Source: Bradyrhizobium pachyrhizi (lineage in GTDB: Bacteria > Pseudomonadota > Alphaproteobacteria > Rhizobiales > Xanthobacteraceae). From it: DNA of 64,000 bases. Of the stretch, positions 34,729 through 45,074 are shown piece after piece; the first letter of the stretch is position 1; each line of letters opens with the position of its first letter. The DNA is taken from NCBI RefSeq assembly GCF_001189245.1, contig NZ_LFIQ01000039.1:76605-140604 (forward strand). The letters are read 5' to 3'. The notes under the pieces are model-generated. The model ran no database searches and had not been told where the DNA came from. It saw nothing but the letters and a program-made list of their open reading frames with translations. The position numbers and the translations under genes were made by a program.

Positions 34729-35879
34729 CGCGACCAGCCTTTCGTCTCCTCGACCAGCGCGTCGAGCAGCGCGCGCACGTCGTCCTCGTCGACATTGAGG
34801 GTCAGTGCAATGCGCAACCGCGCGGTGCCCGTCGGCACGGTCGGCGGCCTGATGCCTCTGATATCGAAGCCGCGCGCCTGTAGTGCAGACGCCAGTTGCA
34901 TCGCGCGCGCATTGTCGCCGACGATGTAGGGCACGATCTGCGAGCGCGACGGACTGCGCCAACCGCGCAGGTCGAGCTCGCGATGCGTGAACGCGACCAG
35001 TTTTGCCAGGCGCTGCTGATGCCCGGGCTCCTGCTGCAGGATCAGCAGCGCCTCGCGCACGGCGACGGCCACAAGCGGCGACGGCGCGGTGGCGAAGATG
35101 AACGGGCGGCAACGATTGACCATGAAGTCGCGCAGCACGGTCGAGGCTGTGACCAGCGCGCCGGCGGCGCCCAGCGCCTTGCCGCAGGTATGAACGATCA
35201 CGAGGTTCTCGCGCCCTTCATAAGGTGCAGTGTGCCCACGCCCCTGCTCGCCATAGACGCCGGTGCCGTGCGCCTCGTCCACCATCAGGAACGCGTCGTG
35301 TCGGTCCGCGATGGCGACGAGGTCGTCGAGCGGTGCGACGTCGCCATCCATGCTGTAGACGCTTTCGACCACGATCCAGACCCGGCCCGTGCCGCCCTCG
35401 GCGCGCCAGCCGCGAATGGTGTCTTCGACCGACCCGGGATCATTGTGCGCGCTGATCCGGAATTCGGCCCGGCCGGCCCGCGCGCCTTCATGGATGCTGG
35501 CGTGCACGAGAGAATCGAGCACCAGGAGGTCGCCGCGCTGCGGTAGCGTCGTCAGTACGGCGAAATTGGCGACGTAGCCGCCGCCGAAGAACAGCGCCGT
35601 CTCGGCCCTAAAGAACGCGGCGGCTTCGGCCTCGAGCCGTTCGTGCTCCTCGCAATTGCCGCGCAGCAGCCGCGACCCGCCGGCGCCGATCGGCGTGCCG
35701 GCATCGAGCGCGGCCGAGACCGCATTCTTGATGCGCGGCGCGCCCGCGAGCGCCAGATAGTCGTTCGAGACGAAATCGATGCCCGCGCGCGGCTTGAGAC
35801 CGCGCAGCCGATCGGCCTTGCTCAGGGCGTGCAAGGCCGCGGCGTAATCAGCGACCTTGGCCGCGTGGATTGCGCTCAT
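34725..35879 (-). CDS. bioF: 8-amino-7-oxononanoate synthase
   Basis: 384 aa, a PLP enzyme of the alpha-oxoamine synthase family that joins a pimeloyl thioester and L-alanine. Visible marks are [14 protein letters not shown] near the N-terminus, [31 protein letters not shown] and the PLP lysine in [12 protein letters not shown]. Second gene of the operon, 65 bp after bioB. Confidence 0.95.
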   Translation of the reverse strand: MSAIHAAKVADYAAALHALSKADRLRGLKPRAGIDFVSNDYLALAGAPRIKNAVSAALDAGTPIGAGGSRLLRGNCEEHERLEAEAAAFFRAETALFFGGGYVANFAVLTTLPQRGDLLVLDSLVHASIHEGARAGRAEFRISAHNDPGSVEDTIRGWRAEGGTGRVWIVVESVYSMDGDVAPLDDLVAIADRHDAFLMVDEAHGTGVYGEQGRGHTAPYEGRENLVIVHTCGKALGAAGALVTASTVLRDFMVNRCRPFIFATAPSPLVAVAVREALLILQQEPGHQQRLAKLVAFTHRELDLRGWRSPSRSQIVPYIVGDNARAMQLASALQARGFDIRGIRPPTVPTGTARLRIALTLNVDEDDVRALLDALVEETKGWSR

Positions 35880-35944
35880 GCTTCTCTCTCAGATTTGTCG
35901 TTGGTCGCGCGGCGAATCCCGCCGCGCGCGTGCCGGAGCTGCGC

Positions 35945-36940
35945 TCAGGCGAGGGCGGAGTTGATGCCGAGCCGGTCCAGCAGATGGGCGTCGCGATCGC
36001 GCTGCGGGTTCCTGGTGGTCAGCAGCACATCGCCGATGAAGATCGAATTCGCGCCGGCGAGGAAGCACATCGCCTGCAGCTCGTCGGTCATGTATTGCCG
36101 TCCGGCCGACAGCCGCACCACGCTCTTCGGCATCATGATCCGCGCGGTGGCGACCAGACGCACCAGCGCGATCGGATCAGGCCGTTCCGCGGTGTCGTTG
36201 ACCGGAACGCCCTTGACCTCATTCCACAGATTGATCGGCACGCTCTCCGGATGGCTGGGGAGATTGGCAAGCAGCATCAGCATGCCGAGCCGGTCATCGA
36301 CCTGTTCACCCATGCCGATGATGCCGCCGCAGCAGACCTTGATGCCGGCGTCGCGCACATGCGCGAGCGTATCGATGCGGTCCTGCAGGGTGCGGGTGGT
36401 GATGATCTTGTCGTAGAACTCGGGCGAGGTGTCGACGTTGTGGTTGTAGAAATCGAGCCCGGCGTCGGAGAGACGCTCGGCCTGCTTTGGCGTCAGCATG
36501 CCGAGCGTGACGCAGGTTTCCATGCCCAGGCCCTTCACCGCGCTGACCATGTCGCAGACCTGATCGAGATCGCGGTCCTTCGGGCTGCGCCAGGCCGCGG
36601 CCATGCAGAAGCGGGTTGCGCCGGCGTCCTTGGCGCGCTGCGCGACCGCGACCACTTCGTGCCGCGGCATCAGGCGAGTGGCCTTCAGGCCGGTGTCGTA
36701 ATGTGCGCTCTGCGAGCAGTAGCCGCAGTCTTCCGGGCAGCCGCCGGTCTTGATGCTGAGCAGGCTCGCGGTTTCGACATGGTTCGGATTGAAGTTGGCG
36801 CGATGCACGCCTTGCGCCTGAAACATCAGGTCCGCGAACGGCAAATTGTAGAGTGCTTCGGCCTCTGTACGGTCCCAGGTCTTGCGGGGCGCTGCACTGG
36901 TGCGGCTGTCGGTCCGTTCGATTTCCACGACATCAACCAT
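35945..36940 (-). CDS. bioB: Biotin synthase
   Basis: 331 aa radical SAM enzyme that inserts sulfur into dethiobiotin. The Fe-S cluster motif CxxxCxxC is in [17 protein letters not shown]; later segments include [14 protein letters not shown] and [19 protein letters not shown]. First gene of bioBFDA. The ATG has only a weak ribosome-binding site. The promoter region facing bioR carries two BioR boxes, so biotin-dependent repression is expected. Confidence 0.96.
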   Translation of the reverse strand: MVDVVEIERTDSRTSAAPRKTWDRTEAEALYNLPFADLMFQAQGVHRANFNPNHVETASLLSIKTGGCPEDCGYCSQSAHYDTGLKATRLMPRHEVVAVAQRAKDAGATRFCMAAAWRSPKDRDLDQVCDMVSAVKGLGMETCVTLGMLTPKQAERLSDAGLDFYNHNVDTSPEFYDKIITTRTLQDRIDTLAHVRDAGIKVCCGGIIGMGEQVDDRLGMLMLLANLPSHPESVPINLWNEVKGVPVNDTAERPDPIALVRLVATARIMMPKSVVRLSAGRQYMTDELQAMCFLAGANSIFIGDVLLTTRNPQRDRDAHLLDRLGINSALA

Positions 36941-36965
36941 AGGGCTTGCTTTCTCGCTTGCTGTG

Positions 36966-36998
36966 GATCATAGATAATCTGAGATATTATCTATGATC
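36966..36998. promoter_or_regulatory. BioR operator pair upstream of bioB
   Basis: A 13-bp perfect inverted repeat with a 7-bp spacer (36966-36978 and 36986-36998) contains TCATAGATAA and TTATCTATGA, both close to the BioR consensus TTATMKATAA. It lies 26 bp before the bioB start and should be the operator for the bio operon. Confidence 0.8.
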
Positions 36999-37053
36999 TA
37001 TGGACTTAGAACGATGCTAGCCGAGCCCGAACGCGCGCGCACCCGTTTTTTCG

Positions 37054-37066
37054 ATAGATAATCTAT
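37054..37066. promoter_or_regulatory. BioR operator over the bioR start
   Basis: ATAGAT-A-ATCTAT is a palindrome related to the BioR boxes upstream. It covers the first two bases of the bioR ATG, suggesting direct autorepression. Confidence 0.65.
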
Positions 37067-37703
37067 GACAAACGAGGGCGAGAACACGACCACCGCGGGG
37101 CGCATCGCCGAAGCGATCGGCGAGCGCATCATCAGCGGAGAATTGCTGCCGGACGCGCCGCTGCGGCAGGACCATGTCGCGCGCGAATTCCATTCGAGCC
37201 ACGTCCCGGTGCGCGAGGCGTTCAGGCAATTGGAGGCGCAGCATCTCGTCGTTGCGGTGCCGCGACGCGGGGTGCGGGTCGCCCCGCTCGACACCAGGTC
37301 GGTGAAGGAAATCGCCGAGATGCGCGCCGCGCTCGAAGTGGTCGCGTTGCGCAATGCCGCCCCCAGGCTCACATCGGCCCATCTGGCACGGATCGAACTC
37401 GCCATGATCGAAGGCGACAATGCCGAGACCGTGCAGGATTTCGAGATGGCCAATCGCGCCTTCCATCATGCGCTGGTGGCGCCCTGCGCGATGCCGCGGC
37501 TGCTCGCCAGCCTCGACGGCCTGCAGCTGGCGAATTCGCGGCTGGTGTTCGCAATGGCGCGCAACGCCGGGTGGCGGCCGCGGCCGAGCCAGGATCATCG
37601 CGTGATCCTGCAGGCGCTGCGCGCCCGCAACATCGAACAAGCCTGCAGCCTGCTGGCGCGGCATATTCAAACCATCGAGCGGCTTGCCCTGCCGGCGGCG
37701 TGA
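37065..37703 (+). CDS. bioR: GntR-family biotin repressor BioR
   Basis: 212 aa. It has an N-terminal GntR winged helix (LRQDHVAREFHSSHVPVREAFRQL) and a C-terminal FCD-type all-helical domain. In alphaproteobacteria BioR represses biotin genes at TTATMKATAA boxes. Here it is divergent from bioBFDA with such boxes in the gap. An in-frame TAA two codons upstream fixes the ATG at 37065 as the first possible ATG start; no Shine-Dalgarno sequence is visible, so the mRNA may be leaderless. Confidence 0.92.
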   Translation: MTNEGENTTTAGRIAEAIGERIISGELLPDAPLRQDHVAREFHSSHVPVREAFRQLEAQHLVVAVPRRGVRVAPLDTRSVKEIAEMRAALEVVALRNAAPRLTSAHLARIELAMIEGDNAETVQDFEMANRAFHHALVAPCAMPRLLASLDGLQLANSRLVFAMARNAGWRPRPSQDHRVILQALRARNIEQACSLLARHIQTIERLALPAA

Positions 37704-37737
37704 TCACTTTGCTCCGAATCGAGCCGCGGACTCCGGT

Positions 37738-37940
37738 TCACCTCGCCCCGCGCGCGGGGAGAGGCATAGGCCGCCTTCAGCGGCCGTCCCCAAGAACGCC
37801 GAAGCCAAGGCTTCGGCTATGACGCATCGGCAGATGCGTTCCGGGTGAGGGGGAGTCTCCGCGAGAGTATCTGTCTCCGTGTGCGGAGGGAGCCCTCACC
37901 CCAACCCTCTCCCCGTGAGAACGGGGCGAGGGGGCGCGCC
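37738..37940. repeat. Dispersed palindromic repeat family D
   Basis: A mosaic of short inverted repeats: CCCCGCGCGCGGGG near its left end, GCCGAAGCC/GGCTTCGGC, CGCATC/GATGCG, and a right part CCCTCACCCCAACCCTCTCC with a GAACGGGG complement. It resembles the interspersed intergenic elements common in this bacterial group. It fills the gap between bioR and the GreA-like gene and may act as a bidirectional terminator. Confidence 0.65.
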
Positions 37941-37978
37941 GCCTTTGCGACCGCCATTCAATCCAATCCCATCACTCT

Positions 37979-38461
37979 CTAAGCGATCGCGACGATCTCC
38001 AGTTCCTGATCGCCCGAGCCTGCGACGTCGCCCAGGGCTTTGCCCATCAGCGACCTCGCCACCGGCGAGACAAAGGAAATCGAGCCTGCCTTTGGATCGG
38101 CTTCATCCTCGCCGACAATGCGATAGGTCTGCACCCGCCCGTCGGCGCGGCTGAAAGTCACCGTGCTGCCGAAGGCAACGGTTTCGGTGGAAGCAGGGTC
38201 AGGCACGACCTGCGCGGTGCGGAGCCGCTCCGTGAGATAGCGCGCGTCGCGCAGTGGGGCCGCCGACTGCCGCCGCCGTTCGTTGACGTCCTCGAGCTGC
38301 TGCGCAGTCTCGTAAGCCTCGCGCGCCTCCTGAAGATGGCGCTCCAACGCTCTCCGTCCGGCTTCGGTCACCAGGTTGGGATGCGGCGAAATGGGGCGGT
38401 CCGGCAACAGCGTTTCCGACGCCGTCTCGGCACTTTCTTCCTTGGTGAAGGCAACGCTCAA
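37979..38461 (-). CDS. GreA/GreB-family transcription elongation factor
   Basis: 160 aa. The N-terminal helical part (TEAGRRALERHLQEAREAYE to ERLRTAQVV) should form the coiled coil that enters the RNA polymerase channel; DVNE in its middle may be the acidic DxxE tip that triggers transcript cleavage. The C-terminal FKBP-like half runs VAFGSTVTFSRADGRVQTYR to SPVARSLMGKALGD. The start codon is TTG with GGAG 7 nt upstream. It is more diverged than a housekeeping GreA, so it may be a second copy. Confidence 0.85.
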   Translation of the reverse strand: MSVAFTKEESAETASETLLPDRPISPHPNLVTEAGRRALERHLQEAREAYETAQQLEDVNERRRQSAAPLRDARYLTERLRTAQVVPDPASTETVAFGSTVTFSRADGRVQTYRIVGEDEADPKAGSISFVSPVARSLMGKALGDVAGSGDQELEIVAIA

Positions 38462-38540
38462 TCCAGAACTCCATCGATGAGGCCAGCAGCATAGACCCGC
38501 CCCACGCGCTCCGCTAATGCGCGAAGGGATTAGGCGGGAT

Positions 38541-41500
38541 CTAATGCGAGGCAGGCTGTTCCGCCTTGCTCCGTCTGCCGAAGCGGTTCTTTACACCCTC
38601 GCGCCAGCCCTGGAAGGTGACGAACAGCATCGGCACCAGGAAGATGCCGACCGAGCTTGCGGCGAGCATACCGCCGAACACCGCGGTGCCGACCGCGCGG
38701 CGGCTGATTTCCGCGGCACCGGTCGCGACCACCAGCGGCACCAAGCCGAGGATGAAGGCAATTGATGTCATCATGACGGCGCGGAAGCGCATCTGCGCGC
38801 CCATCGTCGCGGCCTCCGTGATCGGCTTGCCGGCCTCGCGCTGCTCCTTGGCGAACTCGACGATCAGGATCCCGTTCTTGGCGGCGAGCGCGATCAGCAC
38901 CACGAGGCCGATCTGGCCGTAGAGATCGAGGTTCAGACCCGCGAGCTTGATCGCAAGATAGGAACCGAACACGCCGACCGTGACCGACAGCAGCACGGGA
39001 ATCGGGATCGTCCAGCTCTCATACAGCGCGACCAGGAACAGATAGGCAAATAGCACCGCGAGCCCGAGGATGATGCCGGTTTGGCCGGAGGCCGCCTGCT
39101 CCTGATAGGCCGTGCCGGTCCACTCGTAGGAATAGCCGGAAGGCAGCGTCGACTTGGAGAGGTCGGCCATCGTCGCGATCGCGGTGCCCGAGGACACGCC
39201 CGCCGCCGGGCTGCCGTTCACGGTGACCGAACGATAATTGTTGTAGCGCGTGATCACCTGCGGTCCGGTCACGATGCGCAAGGACGCGATGGAGCGGATC
39301 GGCACCATCTCGCCGCCGCTGTTGCGCACATAGATCTGCCAGATGTCGGGAATGTCGCGGCGATCGGCGGCATCTCCCTGCACATTGACCTGCCAGGTAC
39401 GGCCGAACAGGTTGAAGTTGTTGACATAGATGCCGCCGAGCGTGGCCTGCAGCGCGGTGAAGACGTCGGCCATGTTGAGGCCGAGCGCCTGCGCCTTGGC
39501 GCGATCGATATCGAGATAGACCGACGGGTTGGTCGCGGTGAAGGTCGAGAACACGCGGGCCAGATTCGGATTGCGGTTCGCAGCACCGATCAGCCCGCCC
39601 ATCACGCTGCTGAGCGAGGCCGGATCCTGCCCTTCCAGTGCCTCGAGCTGATATTCGAAGCCGCCGGAGGTCGAAAGCCCGATGATCGGCGGCAGGTTGA
39701 ACGGCAGCACCGATGCCTGACGAATCTGCGATCCCCCGACGAAGGTCTGCCCGATCGCCGCCTGCACCGAGTCGGTGACGGCCTTGCGGTCGGCGAACGC
39801 CTTCATGCGCGCCACCATGAATGCCGAATTCGGCTCGCTGGCTCCGTCGAGCAGCGAGAAGCCGATGATCGACAACACATGGTCGATCGCCGGATTCTTC
39901 TTCAGAAGCGCCTCAACCTGCTTGGTCACCTCGCTGGTGCGCGCCACCGACGCGCCGTCGGGCAATTGCACCGCGATGAAGAAGGCGCCCTGATCCTCCT
40001 CGGGCAGGAAGCCGGTCGGCGTGATCTTCGACACGCCGAACACCGCGCCGGCAAACACCAGCACCGCAACCAGCGACAGCACCGCCACACGAACCAGCCG
40101 TTGCACCACGCCGGCATAGCGGTCGCGCACCCAGTCGATGCTGCCGAGCACCCGTCCCATGATGCCGCGGCGCGGTCCGCCATGGCGCAGGAACACGGCG
40201 CACAGTGCCGGCGACAAGGTCAGCGCATTCAGCGCCGAGATCACCATCGCGGCGCTGATGGTCACCGCGAACTGGCGGAACAGCGTGCCGGAAATGCCCG
40301 GGATGAACGCGATCGGCACGAACACCGAGAGCAGCACAAGCGAGATCGCGATGATCGGCGCGGTGATCTGCGCCATCGCCTTCTTGGTGGCGTCGGCCGG
40401 CGACAGCTCCGGCTCCTCCTCCATGACGCGCTCGACGTTCTCGACCACGACGATGGCGTCGTCGACCACGATGCCGATCGCAAGCACCATCGCCAGCAGC
40501 GAGACCGTATTGGCGGAATAGCCGAGCGCGAGCAGCACCGCGAAGGCGCCGATCAGGCTGACCGGAACCGCGACCGCCGGGATCACCGTGGCGCGCAGAT
40601 TGCCGAGGAACAGGAACACCACGATCACGACGAGCACGAAGGCCTCGCCGAGCGTCTTCATCACCTCCTTGATCGTATCGGACACGAAGGTGGTGGAGTC
40701 GTACTGCACGAGATAGGTCAGCCCCGGCGGAAACCGCTCCGACAACCGCGCAAGCGTGGCCTGCACCGCCTTGGCCGTGGTCACGGCATTGGCGCCGGGC
40801 GCGAGATAGATGCCCATCGGCACGCCGGGATTGCCGTCGATCCGCGACTCTGAATCCATGTTCTGCGCGCCGATCTCGACGCGAGCAACGTCCCTGATCC
40901 GCAGCACCGATCCGTCCGGATTGGCCCGCAGCACGATGTCGCCGAACTGCTTGGATGTCGTCAGGCGGCCCTGCGTCTGCACATTGAACTGGAACTGCTG
41001 GTCGTTGCTGATCGGACGCGCGCCGATGCGGCCGACCGGTGCCTGCACGCTTTGCGCCCGGATCGCGGCGATCACGTCCGACGGCGCCAGATTGAGGCTG
41101 GTCAGGCGCTGGGTATCGAACCAGATCCGCATCGAATAGTTCAGCTTCGCGAACAGCGAGGCCTGCCCGACACCAGGCGTGCGCGAGATCGCGTCCAGCA
41201 CGTTGATGATAGCGTAGTTGGTGATGAACAGCGGATCCTGATCGCCGCTCTTGCTGTACAGCACGATGAATTGCAGCACTGCCGAGGATTTCTTCTGCAC
41301 GGTCAGGCCCTGCGCCTGCACCTCGGTCGGCAATTGCGCGAGCGCGCTCTGCACGCGGTTGTTGACGTTGACGGTGTTGATATCGGGATCGGTGCCGAGC
41401 GCGAACGAGACCGTCAGCGTGTAGCTGCCGTCATTGCCGCTGGTCGATTTCATGTAGAGCATCTTGTCGACGCCCACGACCTGCGCTTCCAGCGGCTGGG

Positions 41501-41687
41501 CGACGCTCGATTCCACCACTTCAGCCGATGCGCCGGGGAACACGGCGGAGACCGTGACCTGCGGCGGCACGATGTCCGGGAACTGCGCGACCGGAATCTG
41601 CATCAGCGCCAGCGCGCCCGCGATTGTGATCACGAACGCGATGACGATCGCAAGCCGCGGACGATCGACGAAGACGGCAGAAATCAT
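38541..41687 (-). CDS. RND efflux permease, AcrB/MexB (HAE1) type
   Basis: 1048 aa, the standard length. This inner-membrane proton-driven pump exports drugs and other amphiphiles. It starts [20 protein letters not shown] and has [14 protein letters not shown] after TM1. The proton-relay segment [16 protein letters not shown] carries the conserved Asp pair, and a second repeat ends [20 protein letters not shown]. It overlaps the adaptor gene by ATGA. No outer-membrane channel gene lies beside it, so a TolC-like partner must come from elsewhere. Confidence 0.95.
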   Translation of the reverse strand: MISAVFVDRPRLAIVIAFVITIAGALALMQIPVAQFPDIVPPQVTVSAVFPGASAEVVESSVAQPLEAQVVGVDKMLYMKSTSGNDGSYTLTVSFALGTDPDINTVNVNNRVQSALAQLPTEVQAQGLTVQKKSSAVLQFIVLYSKSGDQDPLFITNYAIINVLDAISRTPGVGQASLFAKLNYSMRIWFDTQRLTSLNLAPSDVIAAIRAQSVQAPVGRIGARPISNDQQFQFNVQTQGRLTTSKQFGDIVLRANPDGSVLRIRDVARVEIGAQNMDSESRIDGNPGVPMGIYLAPGANAVTTAKAVQATLARLSERFPPGLTYLVQYDSTTFVSDTIKEVMKTLGEAFVLVVIVVFLFLGNLRATVIPAVAVPVSLIGAFAVLLALGYSANTVSLLAMVLAIGIVVDDAIVVVENVERVMEEEPELSPADATKKAMAQITAPIIAISLVLLSVFVPIAFIPGISGTLFRQFAVTISAAMVISALNALTLSPALCAVFLRHGGPRRGIMGRVLGSIDWVRDRYAGVVQRLVRVAVLSLVAVLVFAGAVFGVSKITPTGFLPEEDQGAFFIAVQLPDGASVARTSEVTKQVEALLKKNPAIDHVLSIIGFSLLDGASEPNSAFMVARMKAFADRKAVTDSVQAAIGQTFVGGSQIRQASVLPFNLPPIIGLSTSGGFEYQLEALEGQDPASLSSVMGGLIGAANRNPNLARVFSTFTATNPSVYLDIDRAKAQALGLNMADVFTALQATLGGIYVNNFNLFGRTWQVNVQGDAADRRDIPDIWQIYVRNSGGEMVPIRSIASLRIVTGPQVITRYNNYRSVTVNGSPAAGVSSGTAIATMADLSKSTLPSGYSYEWTGTAYQEQAASGQTGIILGLAVLFAYLFLVALYESWTIPIPVLLSVTVGVFGSYLAIKLAGLNLDLYGQIGLVVLIALAAKNGILIVEFAKEQREAGKPITEAATMGAQMRFRAVMMTSIAFILGLVPLVVATGAAEISRRAVGTAVFGGMLAASSVGIFLVPMLFVTFQGWREGVKNRFGRRSKAEQPASH

Positions 41688-42919
41688 GGGTTATTGCCCG
41701 TCGATTTCGGCGTGTTGCCGGCGCCGCCGTCCGCCGAAACCTTCATGCTCGACTGGATCAGCGCGCTGACGGGCCCCGGCGCCACCACCTCGCCCGGCTT
41801 GACCTTCTGCAACCCCTCGACGACGACCTTGTCGCCGAGCGAGATGCCGCTCGTCACCGCCGCAATCGTTGCGGTCGATTGCCCAAGCTGGATCCGCCTT
41901 TGCTCGGCCTTGTTGTCCGCGCCGACGACATAGACATATTCGCCCTGCTGGTCCGACAGCACCGCCGAACGCGGGATCGCGAGCACCTCGACCGGCTGCA
42001 CGCCTTCGAGGAGAACGGTCACGAACTCATTGTCGGTGAGTTCGCGGACCGAGCCGCCGGCTGCGACGGAGGTGTAGGTTGACGGGTTGGGGATGACGCC
42101 GCGCAGGGAGATGGTGTCGGTGTTCTGCGCGATCGTGTTGTTGACGAAGTTCAGCTCGCCGGTCTTGTCGTACAGCCGGCCGTCCGGCAACCGCAGGCGG
42201 ATGACGACGGCCTTGAAGCCGCCGCGCGTCGCATAACGGTCGCGCAGATCGAGCGCCTCGCGCACCGGCACGGGAAAGGTAACATACATCGGGTCCTGGC
42301 TGACGATGGTCGTCAGGGTTCCCGAGCTCGGCGTCACGACGTTGCCCTCGGTGACCGCGGTGCGTCCGATCCTGCCGTCGATCGGCGAGTGGATCATGGT
42401 GTAGTCGAGATTGATCTGGGACAGGTCGACCTGCGCCTGCGCGGCCTGCACCTGCGCCTCGAGGCTCTGCTGGTTGGCGACCGCCGCATCAACATTGGAT
42501 TGCTGGCCGGCCGGGCCGCCCATCAAAGCCTTGGCGCGATCGGTGGTCAGCTTGGCGTTGACCAGCGTCGCCTGCAACTGGGCGACCTGTGCCTTCTTCG
42601 ATGCGAGATCGGCTTCGAACGGGCCGCGCTCGAGTTGGTACAAGAGATCGCCGGCCTTGACCTCGGAGCCCTCGACAAAGTTCCGCTTGTCCAGGAACGC
42701 GGTCACACGCGCCACCACGTTGACGCGGTTGGGGGCCTCGATGCGTCCGAGAAATTCATTGGTTTCGGTGATCGGCCGCTTTACCGCCTCGAACACGCCT
42801 ACAGCAGGAGGCCCCGGCGGCCCCGCCTGGGCATGGGCCGCTGATACTCCCGCCGCCACCAACCCCGCCGATACGAGAACCCCTGCCAAACCGCCGAGCA
42901 TGCGTTCCGTACCACTCAT
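41684..42919 (-). CDS. RND efflux periplasmic adaptor subunit
   Basis: About 411 aa from the ATG at 42919 (an ATG 8 codons earlier is possible). It has an N-terminal signal segment ending near AAHAQA. The lipoyl/hairpin parts are seen in [26 protein letters not shown] and [17 protein letters not shown], followed by beta-barrel and membrane-proximal domains. It links the AcrB-type pump to an outer-membrane channel. First gene of the two-gene operon. Confidence 0.93.
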   Translation of the reverse strand: MSGTERMLGGLAGVLVSAGLVAAGVSAAHAQAGPPGPPAVGVFEAVKRPITETNEFLGRIEAPNRVNVVARVTAFLDKRNFVEGSEVKAGDLLYQLERGPFEADLASKKAQVAQLQATLVNAKLTTDRAKALMGGPAGQQSNVDAAVANQQSLEAQVQAAQAQVDLSQINLDYTMIHSPIDGRIGRTAVTEGNVVTPSSGTLTTIVSQDPMYVTFPVPVREALDLRDRYATRGGFKAVVIRLRLPDGRLYDKTGELNFVNNTIAQNTDTISLRGVIPNPSTYTSVAAGGSVRELTDNEFVTVLLEGVQPVEVLAIPRSAVLSDQQGEYVYVVGADNKAEQRRIQLGQSTATIAAVTSGISLGDKVVVEGLQKVKPGEVVAPGPVSALIQSSMKVSADGGAGNTPKSTGNNP

Positions 42920-43272
42920 GCAGTCCAACCCTTCGGCTACCAACAGACGCTACGAGACGGATATGACGTCGAGTTCCCTCAGACCCGAAGGTCAGGATGG
43001 GCAGGTGCTTTGCAGCAGATCATAACGCGGCCAATCCGACAATCCTGTAAGCTGATCGCTCTTGTTCCAGCGATCTCGGCTGAAGGACAGTTTTAAGAAA
43101 CGTCACGCGGCGCTGCAATCGCACCGCGATTGCGACCGCCATCCAGCGCGGGGCATGCCGCGGACACCGAAAACTCCCGGCAATGTGATGCAAATGAGCG
43201 CTACCTCGGCATGGTCGAGCTCAGCTCTGCGCGTGGTCGACGACGGATCGGGCGCGGCCGCGGGCCGAGCGC
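42920..43272. other. Intergenic region upstream of the RND operon
   Basis: 353 bp without a supportable gene. It should carry the promoter of the adaptor-permease operon, and the hydrolase gene ends at its far side. I found no clear operator palindrome, and there is no adjacent regulator gene. Confidence 0.5.
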
Positions 43273-44409
43273 TCACAGCGCGATGGCGCCCTTTAAACGA
43301 GACGTCTGTTGATAGAGAGGCGACGCAAGGTGCTCGTACAGCCAAGGCCTTGCACGCTTGCCGCTGACCTCGTGCACGCCGTCGAAAACGTCGATGTCGA
43401 TCAAATGCGGATGGCCTGACGATGCGTAGACCGACCGCATCTCCGCGAACTTCTCATCCCGCCCGAGCTCCATCGCGTTTGCACCGTCACGATTGCCAAT
43501 CTCGGCGAACAGCGGACATGGACAAAGCAGATATGCCAGACCGGCGCCGGCGTATTTGGCGCGGCCGTTGCTGAAATGGATGTAGGCCGCAAGTTCGACG
43601 CCGAGATTCCTGGTGATGACGGATGACATCAGGAACTTCTTCTCGTCGCGCATATATCCGGATACGACAGTCGGCCGCATCCGCCCAGTCGCGGCTTCCA
43701 GATGCAGCGCGAGAAAGGCGCCCCAGGACACCCCGTAGACGCCGACATTCAAACCCGACGCGCCGGTGAGCTTCCTGCAAACGATTTCGCCGGCGTCGAG
43801 CGATGCGCATGACACGTTGTGGGCGGAGACACCGTGCGATGCCAGCATCGCGGCGATGTTGTTCTGGCTCTCCTGATTTCCGATCTGGATGATGTAAGGA
43901 CACCAGACGACATAGCCGTCCCGACATAGCCGTTTGCCGAGCGCGTTCATGTAGTCCTTGTCGGCATCGTCGAAGCAGCGCTCCGGCGTGCTCGCCATGC
44001 CGTGGCCGAGCAGGATCAATCCTTTGAATTCTCCGCCGGGAATTCCAAGACATCCGCGCACCGGCACGCCGCATTCCAGATCGAACTCGACCTTCACGAC
44101 CGAGAAGCTATCCGCGGGCGCGCGCCAGAGAACCCGGATCTCGTCGTGCGACGGCCGATAAAGCCGCCGCGCCCGGAACAGAGATCGCATCTCTCCGCGA
44201 ATCTCCGAACCGGTTGCGACCGCATGCAGCCTGCCGCTTGCCGCGATATCGAACAACGACCGGCAGAACTGATCGTAGCCAAGGGTCGGCAAGTCGACAT
44301 TCGCGCATGATCCCTGGCAATGGCCCAGCGCCAGCCCCTCGCTGCCGGCCCGCGACGAGGGGCCGACCAGCGTCATCAACAATCCGGAAAGCGCCCTGCG
44401 GCTGATCAT
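43273..44409 (-). CDS. Exported alpha/beta hydrolase-like protein
   Basis: 378 aa. The N-terminus MISRRALSGLLMTLV looks like a signal or Tat-like segment. The body has an alpha/beta hydrolase layout: LILLGHGMAS for the oxyanion region, the nucleophile elbow GVYGVSWGAF (GxSxG), and a late Asp/His pair in DIDVFDGVHEV. The substrate is unknown; the dienelactone/acetyl xylan esterase group is the closest impression. GAGAGGG precedes the ATG. Single gene. Confidence 0.78.
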   Translation of the reverse strand: MISRRALSGLLMTLVGPSSRAGSEGLALGHCQGSCANVDLPTLGYDQFCRSLFDIAASGRLHAVATGSEIRGEMRSLFRARRLYRPSHDEIRVLWRAPADSFSVVKVEFDLECGVPVRGCLGIPGGEFKGLILLGHGMASTPERCFDDADKDYMNALGKRLCRDGYVVWCPYIIQIGNQESQNNIAAMLASHGVSAHNVSCASLDAGEIVCRKLTGASGLNVGVYGVSWGAFLALHLEAATGRMRPTVVSGYMRDEKKFLMSSVITRNLGVELAAYIHFSNGRAKYAGAGLAYLLCPCPLFAEIGNRDGANAMELGRDEKFAEMRSVYASSGHPHLIDIDVFDGVHEVSGKRARPWLYEHLASPLYQQTSRLKGAIAL

Positions 44410-45074
44410 CGGCCCTCTCCGAGCCGACGATGGCTCGCGTGAATGTCAGACTTGGCCGCTCACAACGCGATGAGACCCGGTTTGAATCGTCATCGCGCTT
44501 AGGCCCCCCTTAGGCATGATCCTTTTCGGAAAACCGCTTCGCACTTTTCCGGATCACGCCCTAGCTGGCGCCACGGATCGCGCGGATACAAATTAAAGGA
44601 TGTTCATGCTCGAACGATCGCGTGCAGCGTTGCAAATGTGTGACGCCGACGGGGCTGGCGCAGCGCCAGTCACGCCAATCAGGTTTCGAGATGCTTCGGA
44701 ATATTTCCACCTGTCACGCAGCTTCGATTTCGCCACACGCGGCGATGATCGCCGGGCCCGATTATCGAGTCTTCATCAAGTCTCTTTCGAGCCTCTATCA
44801 AGTCTTGGGTCTGCCCCGCCGACCTGGCATCGGCCTTCGAATTCGTCGTCCGGGCGCCGGCGGCCGCGCGCCGGGTCGCAGCCGAGCGAGCGAGGCCCAG
44901 GCGCCCGCGCGAAAATCGCGAAGAAGAGCGGCGAAAACGTCGGAATTCCCCCCTGATGCGCGTGAACGCGCACCGGAATAACCCGGACTCGTGGCTCAGG
45001 CTGAATTGCTTTACGCAATATTTCCGGGGTCGCCGGGTTTATCTATTGGGCAACAACGGTTTTTGGAATGACCG
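44410..45074. other. Gene-poor stretch
   Basis: 665 bp between divergent neighbours. The left part holds a repeat of family A (44466-44563). The remainder has only short frames with random-looking composition; the longest (44600-44956, plus) has no family resemblance. It should include the promoter of the LuxR-type gene. Confidence 0.55.
44466..44563 (+). repeat. Dispersed repeat family A, copy 2
   Basis: Blocks GCGATGAGACCCGGTTTGAA, TCGTCATCGCGCTT, GGCATGATCC and CCGCTTCGCACTTTTCCGGA match the copies at 25179 and (inverted) 48627. Confidence 0.75.

Noticed and set aside
39081-40853. Plus-strand frame of 590 aa opposite the RND permease
   Set aside because: His/Arg-rich antisense shadow of a full-length AcrB-type gene.
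44600-44956. Possible 118-aa gene in the gene-poor stretch
   Set aside because: The start is near AAAGG, but the protein is low-complexity with no family likeness, and competing frames are equally open.
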